Part shown: piece after piece, positions 27,540-36,343 of the stretch
Position numbering within the stretch: the stretch's first letter is position 1
Layout: each line of letters starts with the position of its first letter
NCBI RefSeq assembly: GCF_001651865.1
Contig: NZ_LPUX01000064.1
Location: 372,001 to 436,000, forward strand
Direction of reading: 5' to 3'
DNA from: Sinorhizobium glycinis
Lineage (GTDB): Bacteria > Pseudomonadota > Alphaproteobacteria > Rhizobiales > Rhizobiaceae
Length of the DNA stretch: 64,000 bases
Program-made: the position numbers and the translations under genes
The notes under the pieces: model-generated
Seen by the model: the letters and a program-made list of their open reading frames with translations, nothing else
Told to the model about the DNA's origin: nothing
Database searches by the model: none

Positions 27540-27858
27540 TTCCAGATTGCTGGTGTTCCACTCGGGGCGACGATTGGAACACCAGCGTCCAAACTTCCAC
27601 AACAGAGTGCACTGCAGACGTTCATCGCCCTCGAGGGGACTTCCGCTCACCATCCCACCTGTGCCGCCGACGGCGACACCTGGAAGGACCGGATTGGGCT
27701 AATCTTGCCGTTCGTCGTGTCCAGCGCCAAGGACCGCAACGGGTCGCTCCCAACCGCTCGCCGGGAGAGATGGGACATGCCTCGGACCAGCAGACGTGTC
27801 TCGCCGAGCGTCTCGGACCTAAAGCGCGCCGCGTGAATACGTTTGAATGCGACGCGCT
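27540..27858. other. Intergenic region after the aromatic operon
   Basis: 319 bases without a supported gene between converging transcripts. It holds a terminator-like hairpin (27549-27586) and the start of a dyad at its right end (27819-27862). The remainder shows no recognisable signal. Confidence 0.5.
27549..27586 (+). terminator. Hairpin after the aromatic operon
   Basis: GCTGGTGTTCCA and TGGAACACCAGC pair perfectly over 12 bp around 14 bases, ten bases after the LysR stop. No T tract; probable transcript end. Confidence 0.55.
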
Positions 27859-27862
27859 TTAG
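27819..27862. repeat. Palindromic repeat overlapping the pcm stop
   Basis: CTAAAGCGCG and CGCGCTTTAG are 10-bp perfect arms 24 bases apart. The right arm contains the pcm stop codon. The arms are of the AAAGCGCG type seen in dispersed rhizobial intergenic repeats. Confidence 0.5.
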
Positions 27863-28530
27863 ACCGCCTCGAGCCGGCTGAACCGAACCGGGATGAGTTG
27901 CCGCGCCTCGAAGTGTCCTGCCGAATCCTTGTCGATGACCGTCAGAAACTGCTCTTCAGAGCCCACCGGAAGAACCATACGGCCCATTGGCTTGAGCTGC
28001 TCAAGCAAAGCCGGCGGCGCCTCCTCGGCAGCCGCCGTGACCAGGATCTTGTCGAATGGGGCGCGCTCAGGCCAGCCGCGAGATCCGTCGCCGATACGGA
28101 TGCCGACATTTGACAAGCCGAGGCGCTGTAGGAGAGCCTCGGCATGGCTTGCGAATTCCTCGATGATTTCGACGCTCCACACTTGCCCGGCGAGTTCCGC
28201 GAGGATTGCGGTCTGGTAGCCCAGGCCGGTGCCGATCTCGAGCACCGCCTCATGCGGTTGGGGAGCAAGGAGATCGGTCATCAGAGCGACCATGAAGGGC
28301 TGCGACACGGTTTTATCGAAGCCGATCGGCAGTGGCGTGTCCTGGTAGGCAAAGGGCGCAGCCGGGGCGGGCACGAAGAGATGCCGGGGCACCCGCAGCA
28401 TCGCCGCCATCACCCGTTCATCGAGCGCCGCCTTGCCCAGTTCTTCGCCTGCAAGATCGGCATAGATTGCAATCACCTCGACCATGTGCCTGCGCAGGAC
28501 CGCAAGGTGCTCTTCGTTCATTGGCTTCAT
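27859..28530 (-). CDS. pcm: Protein-L-isoaspartate O-methyltransferase
   Basis: 223 residues, SAM-dependent methyltransferase that starts repair of isoaspartyl residues in aged proteins. The N-terminal family region is RVPRHLFVPAPAAPFAYQD near residue 47, the substrate loop GFDKTVSQPFMVALMTDLL follows, and SAM-binding motif I is VLEIGTGLGYQTAILAELAG near residue 95; VTAAAEEAPPALLEQL is the post-I motif. ATG 28530 has GGAGAG eight bases upstream, better than the ATG 21 bases before it. Monocistronic. Confidence 0.88.
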   Translation of the reverse strand: MKPMNEEHLAVLRRHMVEVIAIYADLAGEELGKAALDERVMAAMLRVPRHLFVPAPAAPFAYQDTPLPIGFDKTVSQPFMVALMTDLLAPQPHEAVLEIGTGLGYQTAILAELAGQVWSVEIIEEFASHAEALLQRLGLSNVGIRIGDGSRGWPERAPFDKILVTAAAEEAPPALLEQLKPMGRMVLPVGSEEQFLTVIDKDSAGHFEARQLIPVRFSRLEAV

Positions 28531-28933
28531 GGCGTGGCTCTCCTCGGCCACTTGGCCGCGAGATGGGGCCCCTCAACATTAAAGCCCACGGATATACGAT
28601 AGCAAGATCAGAAGGCGAACAATCGCCCCAGCCATCTGGCGCTTCAAAGGCAAGGCCTCGGAAGGGTGGGAGAGGTCGCCCGCTCTGAGGCTACAGACCT
28701 CCCTTCATGGCGGCAGGCACGAGCGTGCGGCGATCCGTCCGGTTTCGTACAGAGCGGACAGAACGGGTGGAGCAATGGGCGTTCACGGCCTATTCTTCAA
28801 CCCCGCACTCCAATGGCTTGCAATTTGCAGACTGGCCCTCGGGAAATGCTCCGAGGGCCTTTTTTCGACTTGCTGCGGCCTCGCGACGGCAGCATCATTT
28901 GCAGCAGGACGGCTGTTTCGTATTTTCGCGGGT
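28531..28933. other. Intergenic region with a plus-strand terminator
   Basis: 403 bases with no supported protein gene. Its right half ends in a textbook terminator on the plus strand that belongs to no annotated gene; a small RNA is proposed separately. The left part, upstream of pcm, shows no clear motif. Confidence 0.5.
28700..28866 (+). ncRNA. Candidate small RNA ending at a rho-independent terminator
   Basis: GGCCCTCGG (28834-28842) and CCGAGGGCC (28851-28859) form a 9-bp stem with an eight-base loop followed at once by TTTTTT (28860-28865). No plus-strand gene lies within 1.1 kb upstream (pcm is on the other strand), so the terminator must end an unannotated RNA or act on read-through. 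The 5' end given here is a guess; no clear promoter was found. Confidence 0.4.
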
Positions 28934-29650
28934 TCAGAAGAGCGCAGTCATAAGTCGACGGTATTCTGCCTCCGGCTTACCATAGGCGTCCCGGGCGAAC
29001 TCTTCGAGGGCTTGCCTGTTTCGGATAATGATGTTGCCCCTGTTCGAGCGAATGAAACCGTTGCCTTCAAGGACGTGGAGCGACGTGGTGACGCTTGGAC
29101 GGCGAACCGCGAGCATCAGCGAAATGAACTCGTGCGTCAGAGGAATCTCGTCGCCCGATACACGGTCGTGACACATCAGCAGCCATCTGGCCAATCTCTC
29201 GTCCACTCCGTGCAACGCGTTCGAAATCGCAGTGTAGGTAAGCTGAATCGAGAAGGCCTCGATGCATCGGATCATCACCCGGGCGAAGTTCCGGTTACGA
29301 TCCATCCACTTCCGAAATGCGCTGAACTCCATCCGGTAGGCGTCTCCTTCGATCTGCATGATGATGTCGTGCACACTGAACTCTACACCCATGGCAGCAG
29401 AAGTCGGGATGTAACCTTCACTCCCGAAGATGCCCGCCTCCGCTTTGTTCCCCTCAGGCGTCGAGGCGACCAGGGAGCCAATCCCGGACGTGAGATAATA
29501 AACATGGTCTATGGGGGCGCCGGCCGTAGCGATCAGAGCGCCTCTAGCCACTTTGACATAGTCGAGGTCAGGCGCAATCTGGTTATAGTCAGGCTCCGGA
29601 AGCAGGGCCAGCAACCGGTTGTTAACCGAAGCTTGGGGAGGAATCGCCAT
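28934..29650 (-). CDS. Crp/Fnr-family transcriptional regulator
   Basis: 238 residues. The N-terminal cyclic-nucleotide-binding fold includes VYYLTSGIGSLVASTPEGNK near residue 50 and EAGIFGSEGYIPTSAAMG. The C-terminal winged helix has HEFISLMLAVRRPSVTTSLHVLEG near residue 180, then GFIRSNRGNIIIRNRQAL. No cysteine cluster for an FNR-type iron-sulfur centre is seen at the N-terminus. ATG 29650 is chosen as the start of the conserved MAIPPQASVNNRLLALL; the frame extends 30 bases further. The ligand and targets are unknown. Such short Crp-like regulators are numerous in rhizobia. Confidence 0.82.
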   Translation of the reverse strand: MAIPPQASVNNRLLALLPEPDYNQIAPDLDYVKVARGALIATAGAPIDHVYYLTSGIGSLVASTPEGNKAEAGIFGSEGYIPTSAAMGVEFSVHDIIMQIEGDAYRMEFSAFRKWMDRNRNFARVMIRCIEAFSIQLTYTAISNALHGVDERLARWLLMCHDRVSGDEIPLTHEFISLMLAVRRPSVTTSLHVLEGNGFIRSNRGNIIIRNRQALEEFARDAYGKPEAEYRRLMTALF

Positions 29651-29925
29651 TGCCTTCCCCTCAGTGGGGAGCCTGAGCACCGCGGCTCTGTCGGCCGCTT
29701 TCTGCCAAGAATTGCGGATCGGTGTCTCCTTACTCTAGCATGCCGGTTGCCCGTCGGCTATCTGCAAGCCAGTATCATTCTAACTCCAGTTTTCTCCGAT
29801 CCCGCGGTGTTCGTACGGTTCCAGACCCTTTGTCCCTGGGGCGCAGTATTGACTCGCCATGTCGATCAAGACGCGTAGACTTCCCCCCGCGACCGAGGCG
29901 ATCGCCAGGTCCGGAGGAAGAGTTA

Positions 29926-30132
29926 ATGAGACCCCAACGAGTATGCACTTCTGACCCACTAGGGCCTGACGAGATCGAGATGATCGAGAGCATCTTCCGT
30001 CGCGAACTGCAATTGCGGGCTTTGCCACTGAAGTCCGAGGAGGCTGAAATGCTCGCGGCGAGGCTTATCGGTGCCTATCAGTCAGGAATACGCGACGCTG
30101 CAGGCCTGACCGCCGTGGCGGAACGTATGTGA
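29926..30132 (+). CDS. Small conserved-looking hypothetical protein
   Basis: 68 residues, soluble, helical (EMIESIFRRELQLRALPLKS, then EEAEMLAARLIGAYQSG). It starts at ATG 29926 behind GGAGGAAG with good spacing, which supports it as a real gene despite its size. No domain is recognised. It stands alone between the Crp-like gene and the lipoprotein gene. Confidence 0.6.
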   Translation: MRPQRVCTSDPLGPDEIEMIESIFRRELQLRALPLKSEEAEMLAARLIGAYQSGIRDAAGLTAVAERM

Positions 30133-30268
30133 TGGGCAGCACCTACCGATCACCTTGACGCGCGCCCGCGCGTCTGCTTTCTCACAAGCCAGCACAGGAC
30201 ATTCCGGTCACTGATGGCGGATGCCTGCAATGGGTCGAGAATTTCGCCTTCAGCAGTGTCGTGGATGG

Positions 30269-31588
30269 TCACTCCTTCTCAGTAAGAAGCTTAGTACTGC
30301 GGCTGAGAACGCTCCAAAATGGACGCTTTATTTCGACGAGTGGCCGACCGGGATCACCAGCCTTAAGACGGTTCCTAAGTAAAGCAGCTAGATCTTTTTG
30401 CACCGCCGGATCGGACAAGAAATAGCTATGACCCGCAAAGCCCGCTCTTCCCTTGTATTCGATAAAGTCGGCGATACCCAACAACTGCGAATTCTTCCAG
30501 AGCGCATTCGACCCCGCCTCCTTGGAGCAGATGCTGGCGCTGGTTAATCGCCCGAGCCGCACCACGCTTCCGAACAGCCCGCTTGAAAGGGCAAGCGCCC
30601 GGTCGCTGCTGGATGAATATACTGTGAGATGCAGCGAGCCCACAGGGGGCAAAGGGCCGTAGGGGGTTGCGTTTGCTCCGTAGGGCGCATCGGGATCAGA
30701 CACGAATCCGAACAATCTTGCTGTGGCAACATCGAGATCGATGTCGGGAGCGAACAGCACGACATTGCTGATTTTGTAGCGCTCGGTAGGAGAAGACCGG
30801 GCGGCATAGGCCTCCATTCCGAGTTGCTGGAGGGCGGTTAATAGCACGTCTGCGCCGCGACTGTGCGCGATGAGGTGGAGCCGTTTGACAGCTCCGGTCT
30901 CGGAAATGATCCGAATAGCCTTCTTCACATCCGCTGCTGCGAACTCGCCGGACTCCCGGTCGATGTTGTAACCGTAGAAAGCGCCGCCCGATCCGCCCGC
31001 TGGCCACGAGAGCGATACGCACACAAACTCTGCAGAAAGGGCATTGCATATCTTGCCGGTGGCCTTGGCGGCATCGTCGAAACTATTGTTATAGCCATGA
31101 ATAAAAATGACCAATTCTTTGCGTTTCGCCGTCGCAAGGCGCCGGGTCACCTCACCCTGCAACGCAGCGGTTGCCCGCATATGGGCATCCACAGTTGCGG
31201 GTACCCGACGGGGCCCCTGGGGCGTGAGTTCGATCGGGTACGGCGACTGCGGAAATTCTCCTATTTTGGTCGTGCGTGAAACCTGTAGCGACGCGTCAGG
31301 CTGTCCAGCCGGCCCACCGTGAAAGCGCGACCGCTCGCGAGCAAGCGTAACTGAACCGAAGCTCATTGAACGACCCCGAAATGAGCTGTAGGCGAATTGA
31401 CCATTAGCCGAAGCGGCAGGCGCTCGATCGGTGACGTAAAGTAGATCGAGGGAGTTGTCCTGCTTAACGCTGGAAGCAGCAGCCTCTGTCCCAGTCGGCA
31501 ATTTGCCGAAAAGATCTCTTTCCGTTGAGCAGGCCGAAAGGAAGAGAATATACTGCACCAGCAATAGTAAAGCTGCGAACTTGCGCAT
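30269..31588 (-). CDS. Lipoprotein alpha/beta hydrolase, DUF900 family
   Basis: 439 residues from ATG 31588, which gives a lipoprotein signal peptide ending in the lipobox LSAC (lipidated Cys at residue 20). The frame extends upstream to 31642, but that form would bury the signal peptide. The hydrolase domain has the oxyanion region FIHGYNNSFDDAAKAT near residue 155, a nucleophile elbow IAHSRGADVLLTAL near 235 (HSRG instead of the usual GxSxG) and an acid-bearing FAPDIDLDVA near 275. This matches the DUF900 esterase/lipase-like family. It is expected to sit on the outer face of the inner membrane or on the outer membrane. Substrate unknown. Confidence 0.78.
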   Translation of the reverse strand: MRKFAALLLLVQYILFLSACSTERDLFGKLPTGTEAAASSVKQDNSLDLLYVTDRAPAASANGQFAYSSFRGRSMSFGSVTLARERSRFHGGPAGQPDASLQVSRTTKIGEFPQSPYPIELTPQGPRRVPATVDAHMRATAALQGEVTRRLATAKRKELVIFIHGYNNSFDDAAKATGKICNALSAEFVCVSLSWPAGGSGGAFYGYNIDRESGEFAAADVKKAIRIISETGAVKRLHLIAHSRGADVLLTALQQLGMEAYAARSSPTERYKISNVVLFAPDIDLDVATARLFGFVSDPDAPYGANATPYGPLPPVGSLHLTVYSSSSDRALALSSGLFGSVVRLGRLTSASICSKEAGSNALWKNSQLLGIADFIEYKGRAGFAGHSYFLSDPAVQKDLAALLRNRLKAGDPGRPLVEIKRPFWSVLSRSTKLLTEKE

Positions 31589-31750
31589 CCTTTGAACGAA
31601 GTCGTCACAACGCGTTGACCTTGTTTCGGACCGTATATTCATTTGTATTCCGGCATCACATTCCGTTGACGTAAGTAGCAGGAAATTCTGCCTTGGCTTG
31701 GAGTACAGGGCGGAAACAAGAAGTCCCCCAAAAGCGGCCGTTGAGAGCGG

Positions 31751-33199
31751 CTATCGACGAAAGACGCTATGAATTGTTCGAAGGAACGCAGCGGAGTGCT
31801 CAATCCGGTTTGGCGCACTGTGACCTGATGCGTGCGTGCCGAGTGAAAGATTGGCAAGATGTAGCGAAAGTTCGTCTTGGACCACCGGATTGTCGCGCAA
31901 TAGTGCTTCCAACGCCCGGCTATCAAGTTCATAGGCTTGCAGCACCGTCAAAGCCTTGAACGTGAGCGCATTGTCATCATCCGCGACCCGGACGACGATC
32001 GCACCAGAGCCCAGTCGCAAGACCTCGGCATCCGCCCGCATCATCGCGGCGGCTCCCGAGCGGACAACCATCAAGGTCGGTTCTTTCGACGTGCGGACAA
32101 GCACTGGGTCGCCTGGGCGGTATTGTCGCATCGTCGCCGCGGCTTCGAGTTTCAAGAGCTCACTCTGTCTTACGTCCGCAAAGATCGGGTTTGAGCGCAA
32201 GATCTGCAGAAGCGTTTCCGGTAAGCGGGCTCCGGTGCCAAGACCTTCCGCCGCGACGGCCAGCGAAGCTGGCAATGCAAGGGGGATGCCCGTTGCCGCG
32301 CATTGACGATGGACCAGATCGATAACCTCGTTTCGCGCAGCGATGCGAAAGGCAACGCGCCTGACGAGAAATTGCAGCTCCAGCTCCATAGCGACTGCAT
32401 CCATGCCTATGAGCGCGACAAGCGGAGCCGGATCATGGACGATGGAGTTACAGCCCATTAATGCTTGCCGCATCGCCTCGACGATGACGGACGGGTAACG
32501 CGTTGGCTTCAAGCGCAACGGGAGGATGAGCTGGTGCATCTCGTCGGGGCGACTGATATTCGTCAGGCCTATCTTGGCGAGGACGCTGTTTGGCAGGACG
32601 ACGATGTTGTCGGCTGCCGTCTTGATGTGCGTCGACCGCCAGGTGCTTTCGACAACCCGTCCCTCGGTGCCATCGGTCAGCATGATCCAGTCGCCAATTC
32701 CGTAAGGGCGCCCCAATGTGAGCGCCAGACCGGAAAAGAGGTCGTTCAATGTGCTTTGCAGTGCCAGCCCGAGTATGATGGCGATGACGCCCGACGTCGC
32801 GACGAGCGTTCCGATCGCAATGCCGAACACGAAGGAAAGAATTGAAAGCGTGACCCCGAGATAGACCGCCGCGACGATCAGGTCCTGCAGCAGCCGCGCC
32901 TCGCGCGGCCGGCCGTCAAGGACGATGTAGATGCGGACAAAGCCGATCAATGCCCAGGCAAGATGCACCCACCACAGCAGTTTTGCGACGATGAGAAGGT
33001 AGCCACCTGCCTGGAACGGCTGGAACTGCTGAGGCGCAATCCCGCTTCCGACCAATATTGCCGTCATGATCGTAAAGAATGCGATCTGTACCACGAGCCG
33101 GGCGTTGGGGCGCCGCCGCCCCTGCAAATGCCAGACGCTGATACCTGCAACGCCCAGGGCAACAATCTGGACGAGGGGTGAAAGTAGCAGATCAAGCAT
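31751..33199 (-). CDS. MscS-type mechanosensitive channel with C-terminal cyclic-nucleotide-binding domain
   Basis: 482 residues. Membrane segments occupy roughly residues 1-150 with a pore helix GTLVATSGVIAIILGLALQS, followed by the conserved beta domain (LFSGLALTLGRPYGIGDWIML and VVLPNSVLAKIGLTNIS). From about residue 340 a Crp-like domain follows (LLQILRSNPIFADVRQSELL, then YRPGDPVLVRTSKEPTLMVV). Fusions of MscS to a cyclic-nucleotide domain (bCNG subfamily) may be gated by ligand rather than tension. The phosphate-binding cassette is degenerate here (LRLGSGAIVVRVADD). ATG 33199 follows GGAGG at eleven bases. Alone on its strand. Confidence 0.85.
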   Translation of the reverse strand: MLDLLLSPLVQIVALGVAGISVWHLQGRRRPNARLVVQIAFFTIMTAILVGSGIAPQQFQPFQAGGYLLIVAKLLWWVHLAWALIGFVRIYIVLDGRPREARLLQDLIVAAVYLGVTLSILSFVFGIAIGTLVATSGVIAIILGLALQSTLNDLFSGLALTLGRPYGIGDWIMLTDGTEGRVVESTWRSTHIKTAADNIVVLPNSVLAKIGLTNISRPDEMHQLILPLRLKPTRYPSVIVEAMRQALMGCNSIVHDPAPLVALIGMDAVAMELELQFLVRRVAFRIAARNEVIDLVHRQCAATGIPLALPASLAVAAEGLGTGARLPETLLQILRSNPIFADVRQSELLKLEAAATMRQYRPGDPVLVRTSKEPTLMVVRSGAAAMMRADAEVLRLGSGAIVVRVADDDNALTFKALTVLQAYELDSRALEALLRDNPVVQDELSLHLANLSLGTHASGHSAPNRIEHSAAFLRTIHSVFRR

Positions 33200-33438
33200 C
33201 GCCTAAGGTGCCTCCCTTGACCCGGACAAGCCAGCGAACGAACCTCGATCCGCCTGGACTTTTTTCACCGGTGAAGAACCCGGGTGGAGGAGGCGCAGTT
33301 TTGTTTTTCTTGAATCGTCGGATCCTCACCCGAGGGTCGTACCGCAGCCAGTCGACGACGCCTCCGCGAGATGCCGGCAACCCCTCGCCTGCCGAATCCG
33401 ATACTCGACGGGGTGCCGGACGCCGATGGGTCAAGACG

Positions 33439-33846
33439 TCATTCTTCGAATTTGGTCAGGTTGGTTTCGTTGGTGTCCACCACGAACACGGCCAGCAGAC
33501 GCGCCGGCTCGCTACTGCTGGCGTTTGCGCTGACGCGATGAAAGTCACCCGGAAATTCCGGGAAGCTTTCGCCGGCATGGTAAACCTTCTCCGGCCCGCT
33601 ATTGACCTGGCTCCGGATCGCCCCTTCAAGAACGGTGGCATAGATGAATGCCGACTTCGGGTGGGTGTGTGCGGGCGAGGCACCGCCGGGTCCGTATTCG
33701 ACGAGCACCGCCTTGATGCTCTTGCCTTCTACATTGTGCAGCTTCTGATCGTAAACGACGGTCAACTTCGCTCTGCCGTCGTCAGCCTGCGCACCGGTGG
33801 CAAGATTGACGGCGAGTGCTGCCGTCGCGAGGATGTGCCTCAGCAT
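33439..33846 (-). CDS. Secreted cupin-domain protein
   Basis: 135 residues with a signal peptide (MLRHILATAALAVNLATGAQ) and one cupin barrel. Metal-binding residues are plausible in GASPAHTHPKSAFIYATVLEG near residue 58 (two histidines) and in FPGDFHRVSAN near 100. Periplasmic; ligand or reaction unknown. ATG 33846 has AGGAG upstream. The next gene upstream on the same strand is an NAD-binding protein 79 bases away. Confidence 0.78.
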   Translation of the reverse strand: MLRHILATAALAVNLATGAQADDGRAKLTVVYDQKLHNVEGKSIKAVLVEYGPGGASPAHTHPKSAFIYATVLEGAIRSQVNSGPEKVYHAGESFPEFPGDFHRVSANASSSEPARLLAVFVVDTNETNLTKFEE

Positions 33847-33925
33847 GTCTGGTCTCCTGTGTGATCGGAATGGTCGGGTCGAGCGCCGCCGCCAACTCGC
33901 AACGACCCGCGCCCCGTTTGCTAGT

Positions 33926-34693
33926 CTAGGCAGTCATTTTCCGAGGCGGATGCTGGCTTAGCCAATCGTTGAAGCGGATTCGGCCAAGCCTCGCGTTGCT
34001 GCCGGGCACGAGCGACTCATCTTTCAGCTCCACGCCGAAGTAGCGGGCGTGAGGATCGGCAACCACCTGGCGGGCATCGTTTTTGGCCGCCAGCAAACGC
34101 GCTACGATTTCGTTGAGGCGGACCTTCTCGGGGCCGCCGATCTCAATCGTGCCGTTCGCCGGGGAGGCAAGCGCGACGTCCGCCATGACATCGGCGACGT
34201 CATCGGATGCGATCGGCTGCACATAGGCGGACGACAGATGGACGGTCTGACCGATGGTTGCCGCCTGGGCGATGCCGTCCATGAACTCGAAAAACTGCGT
34301 CGAGTGTACGATCGTGTAGGGGATGCCGGAGCTCTTGATCAGCTCTTCCTGAGCCATCTTGGCACGCATGTAGCCGCTGCCCTGCAGCCGCTCCGTGCCG
34401 ACGATCGAGAGCGCGACGTGATGCTCCACGCCGGCGGCAGCGCCCGCGCTCAGCAGATTGCGACCCGCCGTCCGGAAGAATTCCAAGACGGCATTGTCCT
34501 CGAATGATGGTGAGTTTGCGAGGTCCAGCACCACCCGCGCTCCTGCGAGTGCTTCGGCAAGACCCGTTCCGGTGATCGTGTCGACGCCTGAATTCGGCGA
34601 TGCCGCCAACACGTCATGGCCTTTCTTGCGCAACCGCTCCACGGTTTTTGAACCGATGAGACCGGTGCCGCCGATAACGACGATTTTCATCAT
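33926..34693 (-). CDS. NmrA-like NAD(P)-binding protein
   Basis: 255 residues of the atypical short-chain dehydrogenase (NmrA) family. The nucleotide-binding motif KIVVIGGTGLIGSKTVERL opens the protein, and SGIPYTIVHSTQFFEFMDGI near residue 135 is the typical middle region. The catalytic YxxxK of active dehydrogenases is not evident, so it may be a sensor or reductase-like protein. Two ATG codons in tandem begin it; 34693 has AGGAG at good spacing. Possible partner of the cupin gene downstream. Confidence 0.8.
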   Translation of the reverse strand: MMKIVVIGGTGLIGSKTVERLRKKGHDVLAASPNSGVDTITGTGLAEALAGARVVLDLANSPSFEDNAVLEFFRTAGRNLLSAGAAAGVEHHVALSIVGTERLQGSGYMRAKMAQEELIKSSGIPYTIVHSTQFFEFMDGIAQAATIGQTVHLSSAYVQPIASDDVADVMADVALASPANGTIEIGGPEKVRLNEIVARLLAAKNDARQVVADPHARYFGVELKDESLVPGSNARLGRIRFNDWLSQHPPRKMTA

Positions 34694-35293
34694 TGTTCTC
34701 CTCACGAATGTGCATTGCAAAGTGTTCGCTGATGGGCAAACCGCGCAGCGCGCGGTCTCGATGGACAAGGTGTCGGTCGGCGGGGCGGTCAGCGCGATCA
34801 GGCCGGCACTGCGAGACCGGTTTCCAGGGGCAACAGTCTGATGATTCAGCATGTGTTCTCTCCCGGCCGGTCGGCGTGGCCGACGGCAGGGAGAATGCGG
34901 CGGACCGGGATGCCAATCTACTCTACGGACGTCGTTGCCATACGGAGCAGAAGCATTGGGGCAGCCCTCGTTTCGATCGGAAAAACGCGATGAAGTGGAG
35001 GAAATCCGCGCCATTCGGCATCGGACGAATGGACCTTGGGCGCGATAGCTGACCCGGACGGAAGGGGTTCGCCGATCCATTGTCGAAGAAGAGCTGAAAA
35101 GCTGTTTCCCACCGGTCAGTTTTGCGCTGGGTTTTCGCACATGCAGGCACCCGAGTGCCTATTGATCCGATACCACAGCCTGACCGCCTCGATACCTCCC
35201 GGTACTGCCGCCCCAAATCATCGCCCGTTACGCTCGTCCGAAACTACGGCCCCGTGACCGACACGTCTCGATCACGCAAGAAAGGAGCGCATC
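34694..35293. other. Intergenic region upstream of divergent genes
   Basis: 600 bases with no supported gene; several short frames exist on both strands but none has a ribosome-binding site with a recognisable protein. A 7-bp hairpin ACCGCGC/GCGCGGT lies at 34740-34756. It could hold control sites for the divergent NmrA-like and metallo-hydrolase genes. Confidence 0.4.
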
Positions 35294-36259
35294 ATGCCGC
35301 AGGCAGAAACGAGACCCCGTACGATTGGTCAGCAGGAGACAACCATGAACTTGGACATCTCACACCCCGGTAGGCCGGGGCCCGAAGAGTTGGTTCCTTC
35401 ACGCTACGCGGTGAAAGTCGGCGAGATTGACGTGCTGGTGGTCAGCGATGGGGTGCTACCGCTCCCAACCGCGATGTTGGGACACAACGTCGAGCCGTCC
35501 GCCCGGGCGGCCTGGCTGAAAGACATGTTCCTGCCGCAGGACGCTTTCGACTGGGCGCTGAACGTGGTCGTGGCGCGTAGCGGCGGGCAGACCATACTCA
35601 TCGACGCCGGGCTAGGATTGGACCCGGAATTGAACTTGCCGCGAGCCGGTCAGTTGGTCAAGCGACTGGAGGCCGCCGGCATCGATCTGGCGTCCGTGAC
35701 CGACGTGGTGCTTACCCACATGCATATGGACCACATTGGCGGGCTGCTCGTCGACGGGGTTAAGGAGCGACTGCGTCCGGACCTGCGGATTCACGTGGCG
35801 GCTGCCGAGGTCAAATTCTGGGAGTCGCCCGATTTCTCCCACGTCTCCATGCCGCCGGGGTTCCCGGATGCGCTTCGGGCGGCCGCCAAGCGGTTCACGA
35901 AAGAGTATCAGAGCCAGCTGCGGCTGTTCGATGAGGAATACGAGGTGGCGCCGGGAGTGATCGTCTGTCGCACCGGCGGCCACACCCCCGGGCACAGCGT
36001 GGTCCGCATGGCGTCCGGCGGCGATCGGCTGATGTTCGCCGGCGATGCGGTGTTCGCCGTCGGGTTCGAACACCCCGACTGGCACAACGGTTTCGAACAC
36101 GACCCCGAGGAGGCGGCCCGTGTCCGGGTCCGTCTCTTGCGCGAGCTGGCGGAGACCGGCGGACAGCTCGTGGCCACGCACTTGCCGTTCCCGTCCGTCG
36201 GTCGGGTGGCAGTCGACGGCGACGACTTTCGTTGGGTAGCGGCCTTCTGGGACTACTGA
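35294..36259 (+). CDS. Metallo-beta-lactamase-fold hydrolase
   Basis: 321 residues. The zinc-binding motif HxHxDH is seen as LTHMHMDHIGGLL near residue 145, the next histidine in GGHTPGHSVVRM near 232, the bridging aspartate in FAGDAVFAV near 250, and the last histidine in ATHLPFPSVG near 298. This is the AttM/AiiA-like or general hydrolase branch; lactonase activity is possible but not shown. Two starts are plausible: 35294 (AAGGAG) and 35345 (CAGGAG, giving MNLDISHPGRPG). Monocistronic; a strong bidirectional hairpin follows. Confidence 0.82.
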   Translation: MPQAETRPRTIGQQETTMNLDISHPGRPGPEELVPSRYAVKVGEIDVLVVSDGVLPLPTAMLGHNVEPSARAAWLKDMFLPQDAFDWALNVVVARSGGQTILIDAGLGLDPELNLPRAGQLVKRLEAAGIDLASVTDVVLTHMHMDHIGGLLVDGVKERLRPDLRIHVAAAEVKFWESPDFSHVSMPPGFPDALRAAAKRFTKEYQSQLRLFDEEYEVAPGVIVCRTGGHTPGHSVVRMASGGDRLMFAGDAVFAVGFEHPDWHNGFEHDPEEAARVRVRLLRELAETGGQLVATHLPFPSVGRVAVDGDDFRWVAAFWDY

Positions 36260-36300
36260 CCGCTTGTTGGGTTGGGCCGACCTAGACGACCGCATAATCT

Positions 36301-36340
36301 GAAACCGCTCTGCCGGGCTGATCTCCGGCAGAGCGGTTTC
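36301..36340. terminator. Bidirectional hairpin between converging genes
   Basis: GAAACCGCTCTGCCGG and CCGGCAGAGCGGTTTC pair perfectly over 16 bp around eight bases. It lies between the hydrolase (plus) stop and the response-regulator (minus) stop and can serve both; an AAACC arm start gives TTTC at each end. Confidence 0.75.
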
Positions 36341-36343
36341 AGC

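Noticed and set aside
34694-35293. Short frames in the 600-base gap upstream of the metallo-hydrolase
   Set aside because: None combines a ribosome-binding site with a recognisable protein or consistent codon use.
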